NCBI GenBank assembly: GCA_031289625.1
Contig: JAITPB010000177.1
Span: 1-16,831 of the forward strand
From: Clostridiales bacterium
GTDB taxonomy: Bacteria > Bacillota > Clostridia > Lachnospirales > WQUN01
DNA: 16,831 nt
Reading direction: 5' to 3'
A program made the position numbers and the translations under genes. The notes beneath the pieces are model-generated. The model was not told the origin of the DNA. It saw only the letters and a list, made by a program, of their open reading frames with translations, and did no database searches. Below are positions 1-8,300 of the stretch, piece after piece (the first letter of the stretch is position 1; each line of letters begins with the position of its first letter).

Positions 1-812
1 ATCGGAGTTGGAGTCGACGTCGGTCTCAAAGTTGGAGTCGGAGTCGAAACCGGAATCGGAGTCACTATCTGATCCCAAAGATTTTGTGGGGCAAACACGA
101 AAAAACTGCTTCCTTCCGGTTGTGCGACAGAAGCATCCCAAAAAATTTCCCAACCAGCTACCGCGTCTTCTGACATCATATAATTGTTATTGCAGATCAG
201 TCTCTGCATATTTTCGCACGCATAGATCTCTAAGCTTGTCAAGAGATTGAATTGGCAGTCGAGAGTAATCAGATGGCCGTTGCCGGATACATTTAATTCT
301 CTCAGCGCATTGTGAGCGCATCTGAGTTCTTCCAGATAGAAGCATGCAGACACGTTCAGCTCTTCCAGCGCGTTATTTTCGCAGGTCAGCGTTTTCAAAT
401 TAGGGTTTCCCGACAAATCCAATGACGTTAGTTGGTTGTCGTCGCAGTAAAGCGTTTCAAGACCTGTGAAATATTCAATTCCCGTTAAGTCGGCAATTTC
501 ACGCCCAGCGATGTCCAATTCGTCAATGCCGGCCAGGGTGTCTCTGTCGCTCACAGTGATCAGGTCTGAATCCCCCCGGATGATTGAATCGACACGGAGA
601 ACCACCTCGTCACGGAGAAGATCCAACACCACAGCCCGGAAATTCGCATCCGGAAAGGCTTCGAGGAAAGTGATCTCGATCGCCGCCATGGGCGCTACAT
701 TCCTCACGATTGGCGTGAATGCCTGGTTCGCGGCGCTGACAGGGACAGCCGTCGTCAATAAAGCGGCGGACAGCAGCATGGCAAACCCATTGCGCATAAA
801 ACGTTTAAACAT
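1..812 (-). CDS. Secreted leucine-rich-repeat protein, C-terminus cut by window edge
   Basis: The reading frame is open on the minus strand from ATG at 812 to the left edge (270 codons), so the C-terminus is missing. A GGGGG ribosome binding site lies 8 nt upstream of the ATG. Residues 1-28 form a signal peptide: a basic start, a Leu/Ala-rich core and a likely cut after an SAA motif. Residues 45-60 include FPDANFR, a motif typical of the N-terminal part of clostridial leucine-rich-repeat surface proteins. About four repeats of roughly 21 residues follow (117-212), each with a Leu-x-x-Leu-x-Cys-x-x-Asn core. From about residue 251 a Pro/Thr/Ser-rich linker with TPTP units runs into the window edge, where a further domain or wall/membrane anchor would be expected. 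It is probably exported and surface-bound with a binding role; the ligand is unknown. The single gene has its own promoter and leader and is separated from the gene to its right by a terminator. Confidence 0.85.
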   Translation of the reverse strand, partial: MFKRFMRNGFAMLLSAALLTTAVPVSAANQAFTPIVRNVAPMAAIEITFLEAFPDANFRAVVLDLLRDEVVLRVDSIIRGDSDLITVSDRDTLAGIDELDIAGREIADLTGIEYFTGLETLYCDDNQLTSLDLSGNPNLKTLTCENNALEELNVSACFYLEELRCAHNALRELNVSGNGHLITLDCQFNLLTSLEIYACENMQRLICNNNYMMSEDAVAGWEIFWDASVAQPEGSSFFVFAPQNLWDQIVTPIPVSTPTPTLRPTSTPTP

Positions 813-911
813 AATTCTTACCCCCTACATAAATTATTTTTGTTCCATCCGGTATCCTTAAGGAAGTCCGTTTTAAAGCCGCCATATCATATGCCCGCGG
901 CAATCACCTCC
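805..911 (-). promoter_or_regulatory. Long leader with extended Shine-Dalgarno and possible short leader ORF
   Basis: The leader of the leucine-rich-repeat mRNA contains GGAGGTGAT (911-903), a long match to the anti-Shine-Dalgarno sequence, about 90 nt upstream of the true start. A 32-codon frame opens at TTG 903 (or ATG 885) and ends at TAA 807-805, overlapping the gene's ATG. The spacing from GGAGG is too short for the TTG and too long for the ATG, so translation is doubtful. The site could instead be a ribosome-binding mRNA stabiliser, as known for Bacillus cry3A-type leaders. Both readings are inference. Confidence 0.35.
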
Positions 912-941
912 GATAAAACTTATTTCGATTTATTTTTCTAT

Positions 942-970
942 ATATTACATCGAGAGTAAAATAATGTCAA
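942..970 (-). promoter_or_regulatory. Promoter for the leucine-rich-repeat gene
   Basis: On the minus strand TTGACA (970-965) is followed by a 17-nt spacer and TAATAT (947-942). This is a near-consensus housekeeping sigma-A promoter. Transcription would begin near 935 and give a leader of about 120 nt before the ATG at 812. Confidence 0.75.
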
Positions 971-1051
971 GTATTTTGTTTAAATCAAGAAAAATAAAAT
1001 CTCACAGTAAGCCGCGGCGCGATTTTTTCGACAGAGAATCGGATTAAAAGC

Positions 1052-1092
1052 AAAAAAAAAATCGGGTCGATGCGAACAGACCGATTTTTTTG
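1052..1092 (-). terminator. Intrinsic terminator after the 146-aa gene
   Basis: An AT-flanked stem pairs 1055-1068 with 1079-1091, with core GACCGAT against ATCGGGTC, one bulged base and a 10-nt loop. Read on the minus strand it is followed by a run of about ten T (A-tract at 1052-1061 on the plus strand). It lies about 30 nt past the stop codon at 1121. A T-run also follows the stem on the plus strand, so it could act in both directions. Confidence 0.8.
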
Positions 1093-1120
1093 TAGACTTT
1101 TAGAATTATTTTTTTATTTT

Positions 1121-1561
1121 TTATTGAAACGCCATCAGCAGCAGCATCCCCAGCAAATCCTCCCGGACATTTCCGCCAGCCGCCCCTCCGGAGAATCCTC
1201 CGGGGGATCTCTCGGGCGCGCCGCCGCTTCTCATGCCGATAGGGAAGGGATGGCCTACAGATTGGCGCAGTTCGTTTCCGATGCTCTGCGCCGACGCCAG
1301 AAAAAGACACATCTCCATGAGCTGGTCGGCATCCGCCTGGCGATCGGACGGCAAAAAAGCTTTCAGCGCCGAAAGCAGCCGTATTTCATCCGGCGGCGCT
1401 TCCACAATTTTTTGCCTTTGCGCGCGCACCGCCTTGGCCAGTTTGTTTGTGTATTTGTTCTGAAAATAACCGGCCGCCAGCGCGGCGGCTTCTTCGAGAT
1501 CCGTTTTGAAGCTTTGCTGATCGCTCATTTGCCGGGTAAGATCATATATGGTTCGGCTCAT
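1121..1561 (-). CDS. Hypothetical helical protein, 146 aa, glycine-rich near C-terminus
   Basis: I do not recognise this protein. The ATG at 1561 is preceded by GGGGA with 7-nt spacing, and TAA at 1121 is followed by an intrinsic terminator, so it reads as a real single-gene unit. Residues 1-105 are predicted largely helical with many charged residues (Lys/Arg/Glu/Asp), which fits a small soluble cytoplasmic protein. Residues about 109-130 are Gly/Pro/Ser-rich with GG repeats, and the last 15 residues form a short hydrophobic helix (LLGMLLLMAF) that could contact a membrane or a partner. There is no signal peptide. It is transcribed divergently from the tubulin/actin operon, sharing a 256-bp control region that contains an inverted repeat, so common regulation is possible but unproven. 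The overlapping plus-strand frame has no ribosome binding site and is judged a shadow. Confidence 0.65.
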   Translation of the reverse strand: MSRTIYDLTRQMSDQQSFKTDLEEAAALAAGYFQNKYTNKLAKAVRAQRQKIVEAPPDEIRLLSALKAFLPSDRQADADQLMEMCLFLASAQSIGNELRQSVGHPFPIGMRSGGAPERSPGGFSGGAAGGNVREDLLGMLLLMAFQ

Positions 1562-1621
1562 GCCACCATCCCCTCGCTTGTTACGGGCGGCAGAATGCCG
1601 TCCGCCATATTTTCGTTATCG

Positions 1622-1650
1622 AGTATATCTCAGCATATGAGAACACAAGA
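1622..1650 (-). promoter_or_regulatory. Candidate promoter for the 146-aa gene
   Basis: On the minus strand TATACT (1627-1622) matches five of six -10 positions. It lies 17 nt from a weak -35-like TCTTGT (1650-1645). The -35 sits inside the inverted repeat at 1641-1662. This is suggestive only. Confidence 0.4.
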
Positions 1651-1662
1651 CGGCTTGTGTTC
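1641..1662. promoter_or_regulatory. Perfect 9-bp inverted repeat in the divergent intergenic region
   Basis: GAACACAAG (1641-1649) and CTTGTGTTC (1654-1662) are perfect inverted copies with a 4-nt loop. An outer CAGC/GCTG pair (1631-1634 with 1666-1669) surrounds them. No T-run follows on either side, so it is not an obvious terminator. It covers the candidate -35 of the leftward gene and lies about 100 bp upstream of the operon promoter, which fits an operator; the regulator is unknown. Confidence 0.45.
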
Positions 1663-1744
1663 CGCGCTGTGCGCGCTGGCGCGCCCTTACTTCGTTACGG
1701 CCAGTCTAAATGCTCGTGCGTATAACACGCGCGATTAAAATCTG

Positions 1745-1773
1745 TTGCGCGAAGCGCTGTATTGTCGTATAAT
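1745..1773 (+). promoter_or_regulatory. Promoter of the tubulin/actin operon
   Basis: A perfect -10 TATAAT (1768-1773) lies 17 nt downstream of TTGCGC (1745-1750), a poor -35 with only its first three bases matching. Transcription would start near 1780, about 38 nt before the TTG start at 1818. The weak -35 would fit a requirement for an activator. Confidence 0.6.
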
Positions 1774-1817
1774 TTGACCCGTAGAACAAAATTTTATGCA
1801 AGGACGGAGGCGATGTT

Positions 1818-3338
1818 TTGAGAAAGGCCTTTTTACCGCGCGGATGGACAAACGCGCCGCGTCGCGTTTGCCTGCTGATCCCGCTGGTTCTTCTGATCCT
1901 TCTGCCGGCGTGCGGCGGCGGCAAGCTGAAAGACGGCGCGAACGCCAATTACATGGACCCAAACCCGCGGGAAGAAACGGAAATCGCTGGCGTGGATTTT
2001 TATATGGACGTCAGCCAAAGCATGGGCACACTGGCTGAGGATTCTTTATTTAACCGCATCGTTTATTCCGCGTATGGCGCTGCCATGGAAATCAGCCGCC
2101 GAAGCGCGGATGACATACATATTTATGACGCCGGCGGCGATCCGCTGCCGGACGCTCCACTGCCTGAACTGGACAGAAATTTTTTCAGCGGCAGTCAATC
2201 CGCTTCCGCATATCATGGCGATTCTGATAAAATACTTTCAACGGCGTTAAGCCGCGTCCAGCCGAAACGTCTGTCCATTATTATATCGGATCTGGACGGC
2301 CAGTTGAAAGATTACGCGGGCGTTTCCAACCTGCTGATCAATCAAGTCATTTCGGCTCATCAGCTCGCGTCCGCCGTGATCGGGGTAGAGGCGCAGCCGC
2401 GGCCCTTTTTCCTGTTTGCCGTCGGCGCGGGCGACAGCGTCTCGCGTTTTGTCACCGCTTTTAAAGAAAAACCGGATGTGCTGGCTTACGCGGGCAAGCC
2501 GCCTGAACTGCAGCTGGACGAGATCCAAAAAATTAATTACCAGGTTTTCGCCAGCCAAAACGGCATCCTGGGCATTCATTACGCCAACATCCGCCCTGTG
2601 GAAAACGGCGTGTATTATCAGCCCGCGCCGGAAAACCCGGATCTGCTGCCGGGCCAGTCCCTCACCCCCAGCGGTCGGTTTATTACGCGTGCGGAAGAAC
2701 AGGGCAGTTTTTCGAGCCTCAACGCGGCGTATACCGCCGATCAAACGGGGACGATCGAGGGAAGCGTCAACGTCAGCGACGTTTCGGACGCTTTGCCGCG
2801 CCAGGTGATGATTTATCCGCGCAACGGCGGGAGCCGCGCCGACTTTAGATATCTCGCCTTTTCGCCGCTGATCAAAGACAGGAGCCGCGGCTTGGCCGCG
2901 AAGATCAAATTGGAGATTCCCTTTGACATCATTGACGGCGTTAAACTGAGCGCCTTGGACTGCAAAGTCTCCACCAGCCTTTACACCTCCAGCAAAGAAG
3001 AGTTTGTTCCTTATAAAGGGGAGGCGCCGCTTTACGCCAGCGTGGCCGAAAGCGCCATAGCGGAGCAAGGCAAATGGCGTGTGGACGACGCCAAAAACGC
3101 CATCATTTTTAACATTATTCTGCCGGACGCCGCAGCGCTGCCCACAGCCTCCGGCGCCTTGAATAAATTGGACGTCACGATCCGGTTTTTCGCGTCGGAG
3201 ACGTCCGTCCCGGCCTGGGTCAAAGACTGGGACGCCCGCAAACAGGTGGAAAACCTCCATAATCTTTTTGATTCTATCAACAAACATCAATCCGAACTGA
3301 ACAGCGGCGCGAACGCGTTTACCGTTTATATTCAATAG
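1818..3338 (+). CDS. Lipoprotein with von Willebrand A-type domain (operon gene 1)
   Basis: The protein has 506 residues from a TTG start at 1818, chosen because GGAGG (1806-1810) lies 7 nt upstream; a nearer ATG (1813) is out of frame and stops at once. Residues 1-31 are a lipoprotein signal: basic, then a Leu/Ile core, then LPAC with the lipidated Cys at 32 followed by GGG. The Pro at -2 is slightly atypical. The vWA fold begins at residue 56. The metal-ion-dependent adhesion site (MIDAS) motif DVSQS is at 64-68, and ISDLDG at about 156-161 fits the later conserved Asp. The region after about 290 is beta-rich and unrecognised. It is expected on the outer face of the membrane, binding a partner through a metal ion. 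vWA proteins often serve as assembly platforms, which suits its place as first gene of a cytoskeleton-like operon. The exact partner is unknown. Confidence 0.8.
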   Translation: MRKAFLPRGWTNAPRRVCLLIPLVLLILLPACGGGKLKDGANANYMDPNPREETEIAGVDFYMDVSQSMGTLAEDSLFNRIVYSAYGAAMEISRRSADDIHIYDAGGDPLPDAPLPELDRNFFSGSQSASAYHGDSDKILSTALSRVQPKRLSIIISDLDGQLKDYAGVSNLLINQVISAHQLASAVIGVEAQPRPFFLFAVGAGDSVSRFVTAFKEKPDVLAYAGKPPELQLDEIQKINYQVFASQNGILGIHYANIRPVENGVYYQPAPENPDLLPGQSLTPSGRFITRAEEQGSFSSLNAAYTADQTGTIEGSVNVSDVSDALPRQVMIYPRNGGSRADFRYLAFSPLIKDRSRGLAAKIKLEIPFDIIDGVKLSALDCKVSTSLYTSSKEEFVPYKGEAPLYASVAESAIAEQGKWRVDDAKNAIIFNIILPDAAALPTASGALNKLDVTIRFFASETSVPAWVKDWDARKQVENLHNLFDSINKHQSELNSGANAFTVYIQ

Positions 3339-3348
3339 GGGGGATTTC

Positions 3349-3843
3349 ATGGCCGGCAAACGGCTGTCGGATTCAAAAACAAGCTTTATGGCCGCTCTTT
3401 TCGGCGCGGCGGCCTTCATGCTCCTGGGCATTGTCTGTTACGGCGTCTTTAAAGAACGCTGCCTTCCCGTGGACGAAAACATGCCGCCCGAAAGATGGGC
3501 GCGTCAATTTTTGCTGCTGTTCGCTTTTTCGTCGGGGGCTTCTCTGCTCTTAAACTGGATTGTGACTTTCGTGATCGCGCTGCGGGAATTATATCCTTCC
3601 CGCGCGAGCTGGTGGACGCTCCTCATGCTGTCCATTTTGATCGGCGTATCTTTTTCCGTATTCTGGATTTTATTTTACCCGGAGGAAATCGGCTGGTATA
3701 TTCTGGCCGTCGCCTTATTCATCGCGGAACACGGCCTGATCTATTTTCTGGCGACAAACTTCAGCTCGGAAATTTGGCGCAACGGCTTTTTTCCCTTCGC
3801 CGGCGTCCTGCGGCGCGGCGGAAGAAAGGGGCGGCTTTCATGA
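3349..3843 (+). CDS. Four-helix integral membrane protein (operon gene 2)
   Basis: The protein has 164 residues from ATG 3349, with GGGGGG (3338-3343) 5 nt upstream. It starts 10 nt after gene 1 and overlaps gene 3 in an ATGA junction. Four hydrophobic segments are visible at about residues 13-34, 54-78, 88-110 and 114-136. Basic N- and C-termini (the tail is RRGGRKGR) point to both ends being cytosolic by the positive-inside rule. I do not recognise the family and see no catalytic motif. Given its neighbours, a membrane anchor or linker between the external vWA lipoprotein and the cytosolic tubulin- and actin-like proteins is a reasonable inference, not a demonstrated role. Confidence 0.75.
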   Translation: MAGKRLSDSKTSFMAALFGAAAFMLLGIVCYGVFKERCLPVDENMPPERWARQFLLLFAFSSGASLLLNWIVTFVIALRELYPSRASWWTLLMLSILIGVSFSVFWILFYPEEIGWYILAVALFIAEHGLIYFLATNFSSEIWRNGFFPFAGVLRRGGRKGRLS

Positions 3844-5348
3844 CATGTTATCTTCTGCCCATCGGCGGCACCGGCATCCGGGTCATGCGGGCGCTGGCGC
3901 ATTTATGCGGCGCCGGTTGTTTTTCGGGCGTGGATTTCCGCGTGATGTGCGTGGATTCAGACGGCGTCAACGGCGATAAAAACCGCCTGATGGAGACTTT
4001 GAACCAATACCGCGCCGTGCAGCGGGGCGCGCCCCACCTTCTGCCGGATATCGTGCCCTGCGGCGCGAACGGCGTTTGGTCGCCGTTGAACGTGATCACC
4101 CAGTCTATGTCTCAAATGGTGAGCGCCGGGCTGATGAGCGGCGAAGGCCGGGCCGTGTTTGAGTTTCTTTTTTCCCAGCCGGAGCGTGAAACCATTTTGG
4201 AAGGCGGCGTTTATGGCCGCACTTCCATTGGCTCTTATTTTATTTCACAGCAAATCCTCACGCCGATGAATCAATTCACGGCTGAATGGGCGGATTTTTT
4301 TGGCGCGCCGGACGCGGGACGCGATAAAGTTTTTATCATCGGCTCTATGTTCGGAGGCACGGGCGCTTCCGGTATACCGACCATCGCGCGCATTCTCAAA
4401 AGTATGCCGCTGACCGCCGATCTGCCCATCGGCGCGGCGTTTGTCATGCCCTATTTCCGTCCCGCGCCCAGCACAGACGATTCGAGAACCGATCTGCCCA
4501 TCGACTGGCGGACGTTCAACGCCAAAGCCAAAACCGCGCTTTCATTTTATATCGATCAAAATCTCGACGATATTTTTCAAGTCATGTATTTTATCGGGGA
4601 GCAGGAAGACAATTTCATGTGGGTCGAAAATCATGTGAACGGCGCGGCGCAGCGAAACAAAGCCCATATTGTAGAAGCGCACGCCGCCGCGTTTTTGAAA
4701 GACTTTTTGAAAATGCCGGGAGACGGCGCCTTTCACGTTCGGTTTTACGGCCTGGGGGAGGAAAGCGAAACGCCGCCCGTCGGGCCGGAACTGATCAACA
4801 ACGTCGTTACCGATACGCGCATTTTTGATAGGCTGATGGATTTCTTTTTCTTCGCTTCGTTTTACACAAAATACGCGTATCCCAGCATCCGCGCGGGAGA
4901 ATCGCAATGCGTCATGGGCTGGCTGCGGAGGCTGACACACGACTGCGGCCTAGGCGATGAAGAAAGCGCCGCCTTAAATGATTATTGTCAGTCCTATTTG
5001 ACCTGGATGCTGGAGATGATGGTGCTGACGGATTCCCACGGCGCGATCCAATGGGACCGGAACAACCCCGGCGTCGCCTGGCTGAGGACAGATGGGGATT
5101 ACGCGCAGCTTTTCGACGGAAAAGAACTGGACTGCCGCGTAAAAGGCATCAAAAGGATGCGGCATTATGACTGGGAATATCTGCGGGCGTTTGCGGACGT
5201 TGTGAAAAATGAGACGCGCGCCAGAAACACCGGCGAGGATATCGCTGTCGTCTTATCCGGAAAACGTTTTGTTCCCAACGGCGGCCAGACCCGTTTGGAG
5301 TGCTGGATAGAGGCGGCGCTGGAGTTGTGCGGCCGTCGGAAGGAGTGA
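3840..5348 (+). CDS. Tubulin/FtsZ-superfamily protein (Tubulin_2-like, operon gene 3)
   Basis: The protein has 502 residues. The ATG at 3840 overlaps the gene 2 stop (ATGA) and has AAAGGGG 8 nt upstream; the open frame extends further left but that part overlaps gene 2 and is not coding. The N-terminus has a hydrophobic strand and glycine loop, PIGGTGIRVMRAL (7-19), matching the first nucleotide-binding loop of tubulin/FtsZ proteins. The signature loop GGTGASG is at 172-178, after a hydrophobic strand ending GSMF. This is the tubulin signature GGTGSG with one extra residue. Both loops sit at the spacing expected for a tubulin GTPase fold (about 1-300). The remaining 200 residues are unrecognised. 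I could not place the T7 catalytic loop with confidence. It probably binds GTP and may polymerise. It is unlike canonical FtsZ, and I judge it closest in kind to Pfam Tubulin_2 (PF13809) proteins, which are poorly characterised. Confidence 0.82.
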   Translation: MTCYLLPIGGTGIRVMRALAHLCGAGCFSGVDFRVMCVDSDGVNGDKNRLMETLNQYRAVQRGAPHLLPDIVPCGANGVWSPLNVITQSMSQMVSAGLMSGEGRAVFEFLFSQPERETILEGGVYGRTSIGSYFISQQILTPMNQFTAEWADFFGAPDAGRDKVFIIGSMFGGTGASGIPTIARILKSMPLTADLPIGAAFVMPYFRPAPSTDDSRTDLPIDWRTFNAKAKTALSFYIDQNLDDIFQVMYFIGEQEDNFMWVENHVNGAAQRNKAHIVEAHAAAFLKDFLKMPGDGAFHVRFYGLGEESETPPVGPELINNVVTDTRIFDRLMDFFFFASFYTKYAYPSIRAGESQCVMGWLRRLTHDCGLGDEESAALNDYCQSYLTWMLEMMVLTDSHGAIQWDRNNPGVAWLRTDGDYAQLFDGKELDCRVKGIKRMRHYDWEYLRAFADVVKNETRARNTGEDIAVVLSGKRFVPNGGQTRLECWIEAALELCGRRKE

Positions 5349-5352
5349 ACGT

Positions 5353-8300
5353 ATGCCCGCGAAAATGTATGTGACCTCAAGGACAGATCTAGAAAATTTA
5401 ACCCTGGCCGCAAACCGGATGGAGCCTTTGTCTCTGTGCGAGCCGCACGCGGCCAGCCAGATGGACAGTCTGCGTCAGCTTTTAAACGATTTGCCGCCTG
5501 TACCGGAACGGGAACTGGGTTTTACCCGCCAGCGGAGCGCCGTCTCCGTGCCGTCTCCCTGGGCCGCTTTCATTACCTTTGACGAGTTTCTGCTCGGAGG
5601 CGGCGGATCTTTCGGCGCTTTTACCCGGCAGGCCGTGAGGGATTTCCGCGCCTTGCTGGCGATTTTGGCACTGAAAACATTCTGGGGACTGAATGTTTCC
5701 TTGAACGCTGTGAAAATCAAATCTTTTTATGGGCAGCCGGTCGCCAACCCGCATGACAAGGCGTTTTTTGATACGCTCTTGCAATTGCGGCCCGCCAGCG
5801 CGATTTTTGATAATCCGGCCTGCTGGAATGATTTTGTTTTTATTGAGTTGAAGGGCCGCGTGATCGGCGCGCTGTCCAATTCCTCCATCGTTTGCTCTTC
5901 CTACGCGTATGAAAAAAACGGCGCGCTCATGCGGCTGGGGCTCATGGCGGAGGACGAAACTGGACAATGTTCTTTTGCTGATCCAGCCAATTTGATCGCG
6001 GCGGACGCCGTGCGCGCCCTCTATATGAAAAAATGGCTGGCCGCCCTGCAAGCCCTCATTCGAATGACGCAAGGCCCGGGCCATGCGCGGGGTCTGATCT
6101 GTCAGCGGATTCAGGAATTTATCCAGGATATTGACGAGAGCGCCTCGGCGAGCGGCCTGGCCGCGCAAACGGAACAATTGGATCGGGAAGGCTTTGTATG
6201 TTTCAGGCTTCCAGAGTCCCCGCCGGAAAATATCCGGCAGCTTATGTCTGAACTGACGCCCGTGTTTGACTTTTCCATCCCGCTGATTGAGCAGTCCGCC
6301 GGTGCGGAAGATTTGAACGTCTACCTGCTGGACGCGCTGGATCCCGCCTTAAAACGCGTCCTGCTGGACGGCTCGATCGAGAAAACAGGCGTCCAAGCCC
6401 AAGACGATTATTGGACGGCGGACGATATTTTTTTGGATACGCTTACACTGATTGACTGCTCTGTGGGCGGAAATCATAATTTCATGCATTCCGCCTTCTA
6501 TGAAAACGCGCGCGTGGAGATTGCGCAGCCGGGCAAGGATTTTAAAAGCCATTTTTTCGTCCTATGGCCGCTGAGCGCGGATATTTTGGATCGCGCGCCC
6601 GCCCGCTTGCTGCGGGAGCGCATCCGATATGAAAAAGTCAATGACGATTTTATTGTCTCTCTGCGCCTGACCACGCGCGGCGGCGCTTCCGTCCGCCTGC
6701 GGAAAATTTATCCGCCCGGCGCTTGCCTGAAGCTGATTGACCTGGCGGTTCCGTACATCGCGTTATGGCCTTATGTCCGGCTGACCGACGCCAATGGCCA
6801 TTCTCTCTGGAATGAGTTTTATATCTATACGTCGATTTCCGATCGGGACAGACGCTGCGCCCTGCATTGGGACAAAAATCTTTGCCCGTCTGTTGGCAAC
6901 ACGTTTGTCCGGCAAACCCCAGACGATTCCGTGCGCCGTGTGGAACGGTTCGACAAGCTGCCCACAACGCTCACGCTGACAGACGAAATGGGCCGCCAAA
7001 ATTATGGGACGATTTTATTAAAAGAACCCTACGCTGTGACCGGCGGCTCGCAGACTTGGGAGATTGGGTTTGATTTCGGCACCACGGCGACCACCGCGTT
7101 TGCCCGGCGGACTGATCTGAGCGCCCAGCCGGAATTTGTCCGTTTCGGAGAGACGTATAAGAGCGGTAGCAATTACGATGAAGTCGCGGCGGGCCGTGCG
7201 GAAAATTTCCTGCACGTGCTGACGAGCCATCAGCACAACCGGGCGGAGACAGTGGATTTTTTTATGCCCTACCGCTATTTTGACCGGACAGCGTATCCCA
7301 GTATTTTACAGATTGACGCCTCGCGTGAGGATTGGACGCGCGCGGGCGACATGCCTCTCATCAACGCAAATGTATTGTTTGAGTTTCAAAGGATGATTTA
7401 TGACAACCCCTACATAAAGTACAACATTAAATGGGCGGTGTCCGCTTCGGAAAAGCGGGATTTGGCCGCGTACCTCAGCCAGATGATGACCATCGCGGCG
7501 CTTATGCTGGCAGTCAAAGGCGCCAAAAGCGTCCGCTGGAAATTTTCTTACCCGACTTCTCTGCCCATCCCCAAATTGAACAGCTATAAACAGACGGCGG
7601 AGCATATTCTCAACCGTATTTCTTCGGAAAACGGAGTCGAGTGCTTTTGCAAACCGGAGGAGGCGTTTTACCCGGAGAGCATTGTATCCGCCATGTATTT
7701 TGAGGATAAGGCGAAGAGCGTCGTGTTCGGCTGTATGGATATCGGCGGCGGCTCGTCGGACATTTCTTTCTGGACGAAAAAAGGCGGTCAGACGCCCGTC
7801 AACCTGGCGCAAGCCTCTGTCTCGCTGGCCTCCCGGCGGATTTTTCTGCCCGCGATGTGCGAGCTGATCATTTCGCCCGATCGGAATGACAACGACGAAA
7901 ACGCGCGGGACTTGCAGGACAAAGTCGGATCTTTCAGCGTTGTGTACCGGGAAAGCATCGAGAAAACCAAGGCGAACATCCACGCCAACCCCACGGACAA
8001 ATGGCTGGAGCTGGATAAGTTCAGCGTGGAAATGGAGCCGGCCATCTCGCGGTTCAGCGATGAGTTCCGGCAGAGCATTTTGGGCATGAGCGAGGATCAC
8101 GAGGGCCTGATCAAATTCAAGCGGCGAATTTTTTTTGGCTTCTTCGCCATCGCGTATTACGCGCTTTTGACACTGCGGCTGGCCAAAGACGCTGTGGAGC
8201 GATCCGGCGTGCATAACATCGACATTTATCTGGGCGGCAACGGATCGAAAATTCATACGTGGATCCCCAGCGGCGTTTTGTCCAATATGGCTGTGGCGCT

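Noticed and set aside
1..70. Short direct repeat near the left edge suggesting a CRISPR or minisatellite
   Set aside because: The ggagtcg-like units are in frame as Thr-Pro codons of the leucine-rich-repeat protein's linker, with no spacers.
466..861. Plus-strand 131-codon frame
   Set aside because: It is antisense to the leucine-rich-repeat gene, lacks a ribosome binding site, and its translation is low-complexity Ser/Arg/Thr. The minus frame has a signal peptide and clear repeats.
1070..1738. Plus-strand 222-codon frame
   Set aside because: It begins inside the terminator hairpin, covers the divergent promoter region and opposes the 146-aa gene, which has its own ribosome binding site and terminator.
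2247..3431. Minus-strand 394-codon frame
   Set aside because: It is a long frame antisense to the vWA lipoprotein gene caused by GC-rich codon use; the plus frame has a lipobox and MIDAS motif.
3495..3839. N-terminal extension of the tubulin-like frame
   Set aside because: The open frame overlaps the membrane protein gene; the ATG at 3840 has a ribosome binding site and the first nucleotide-binding loop starts right after it.
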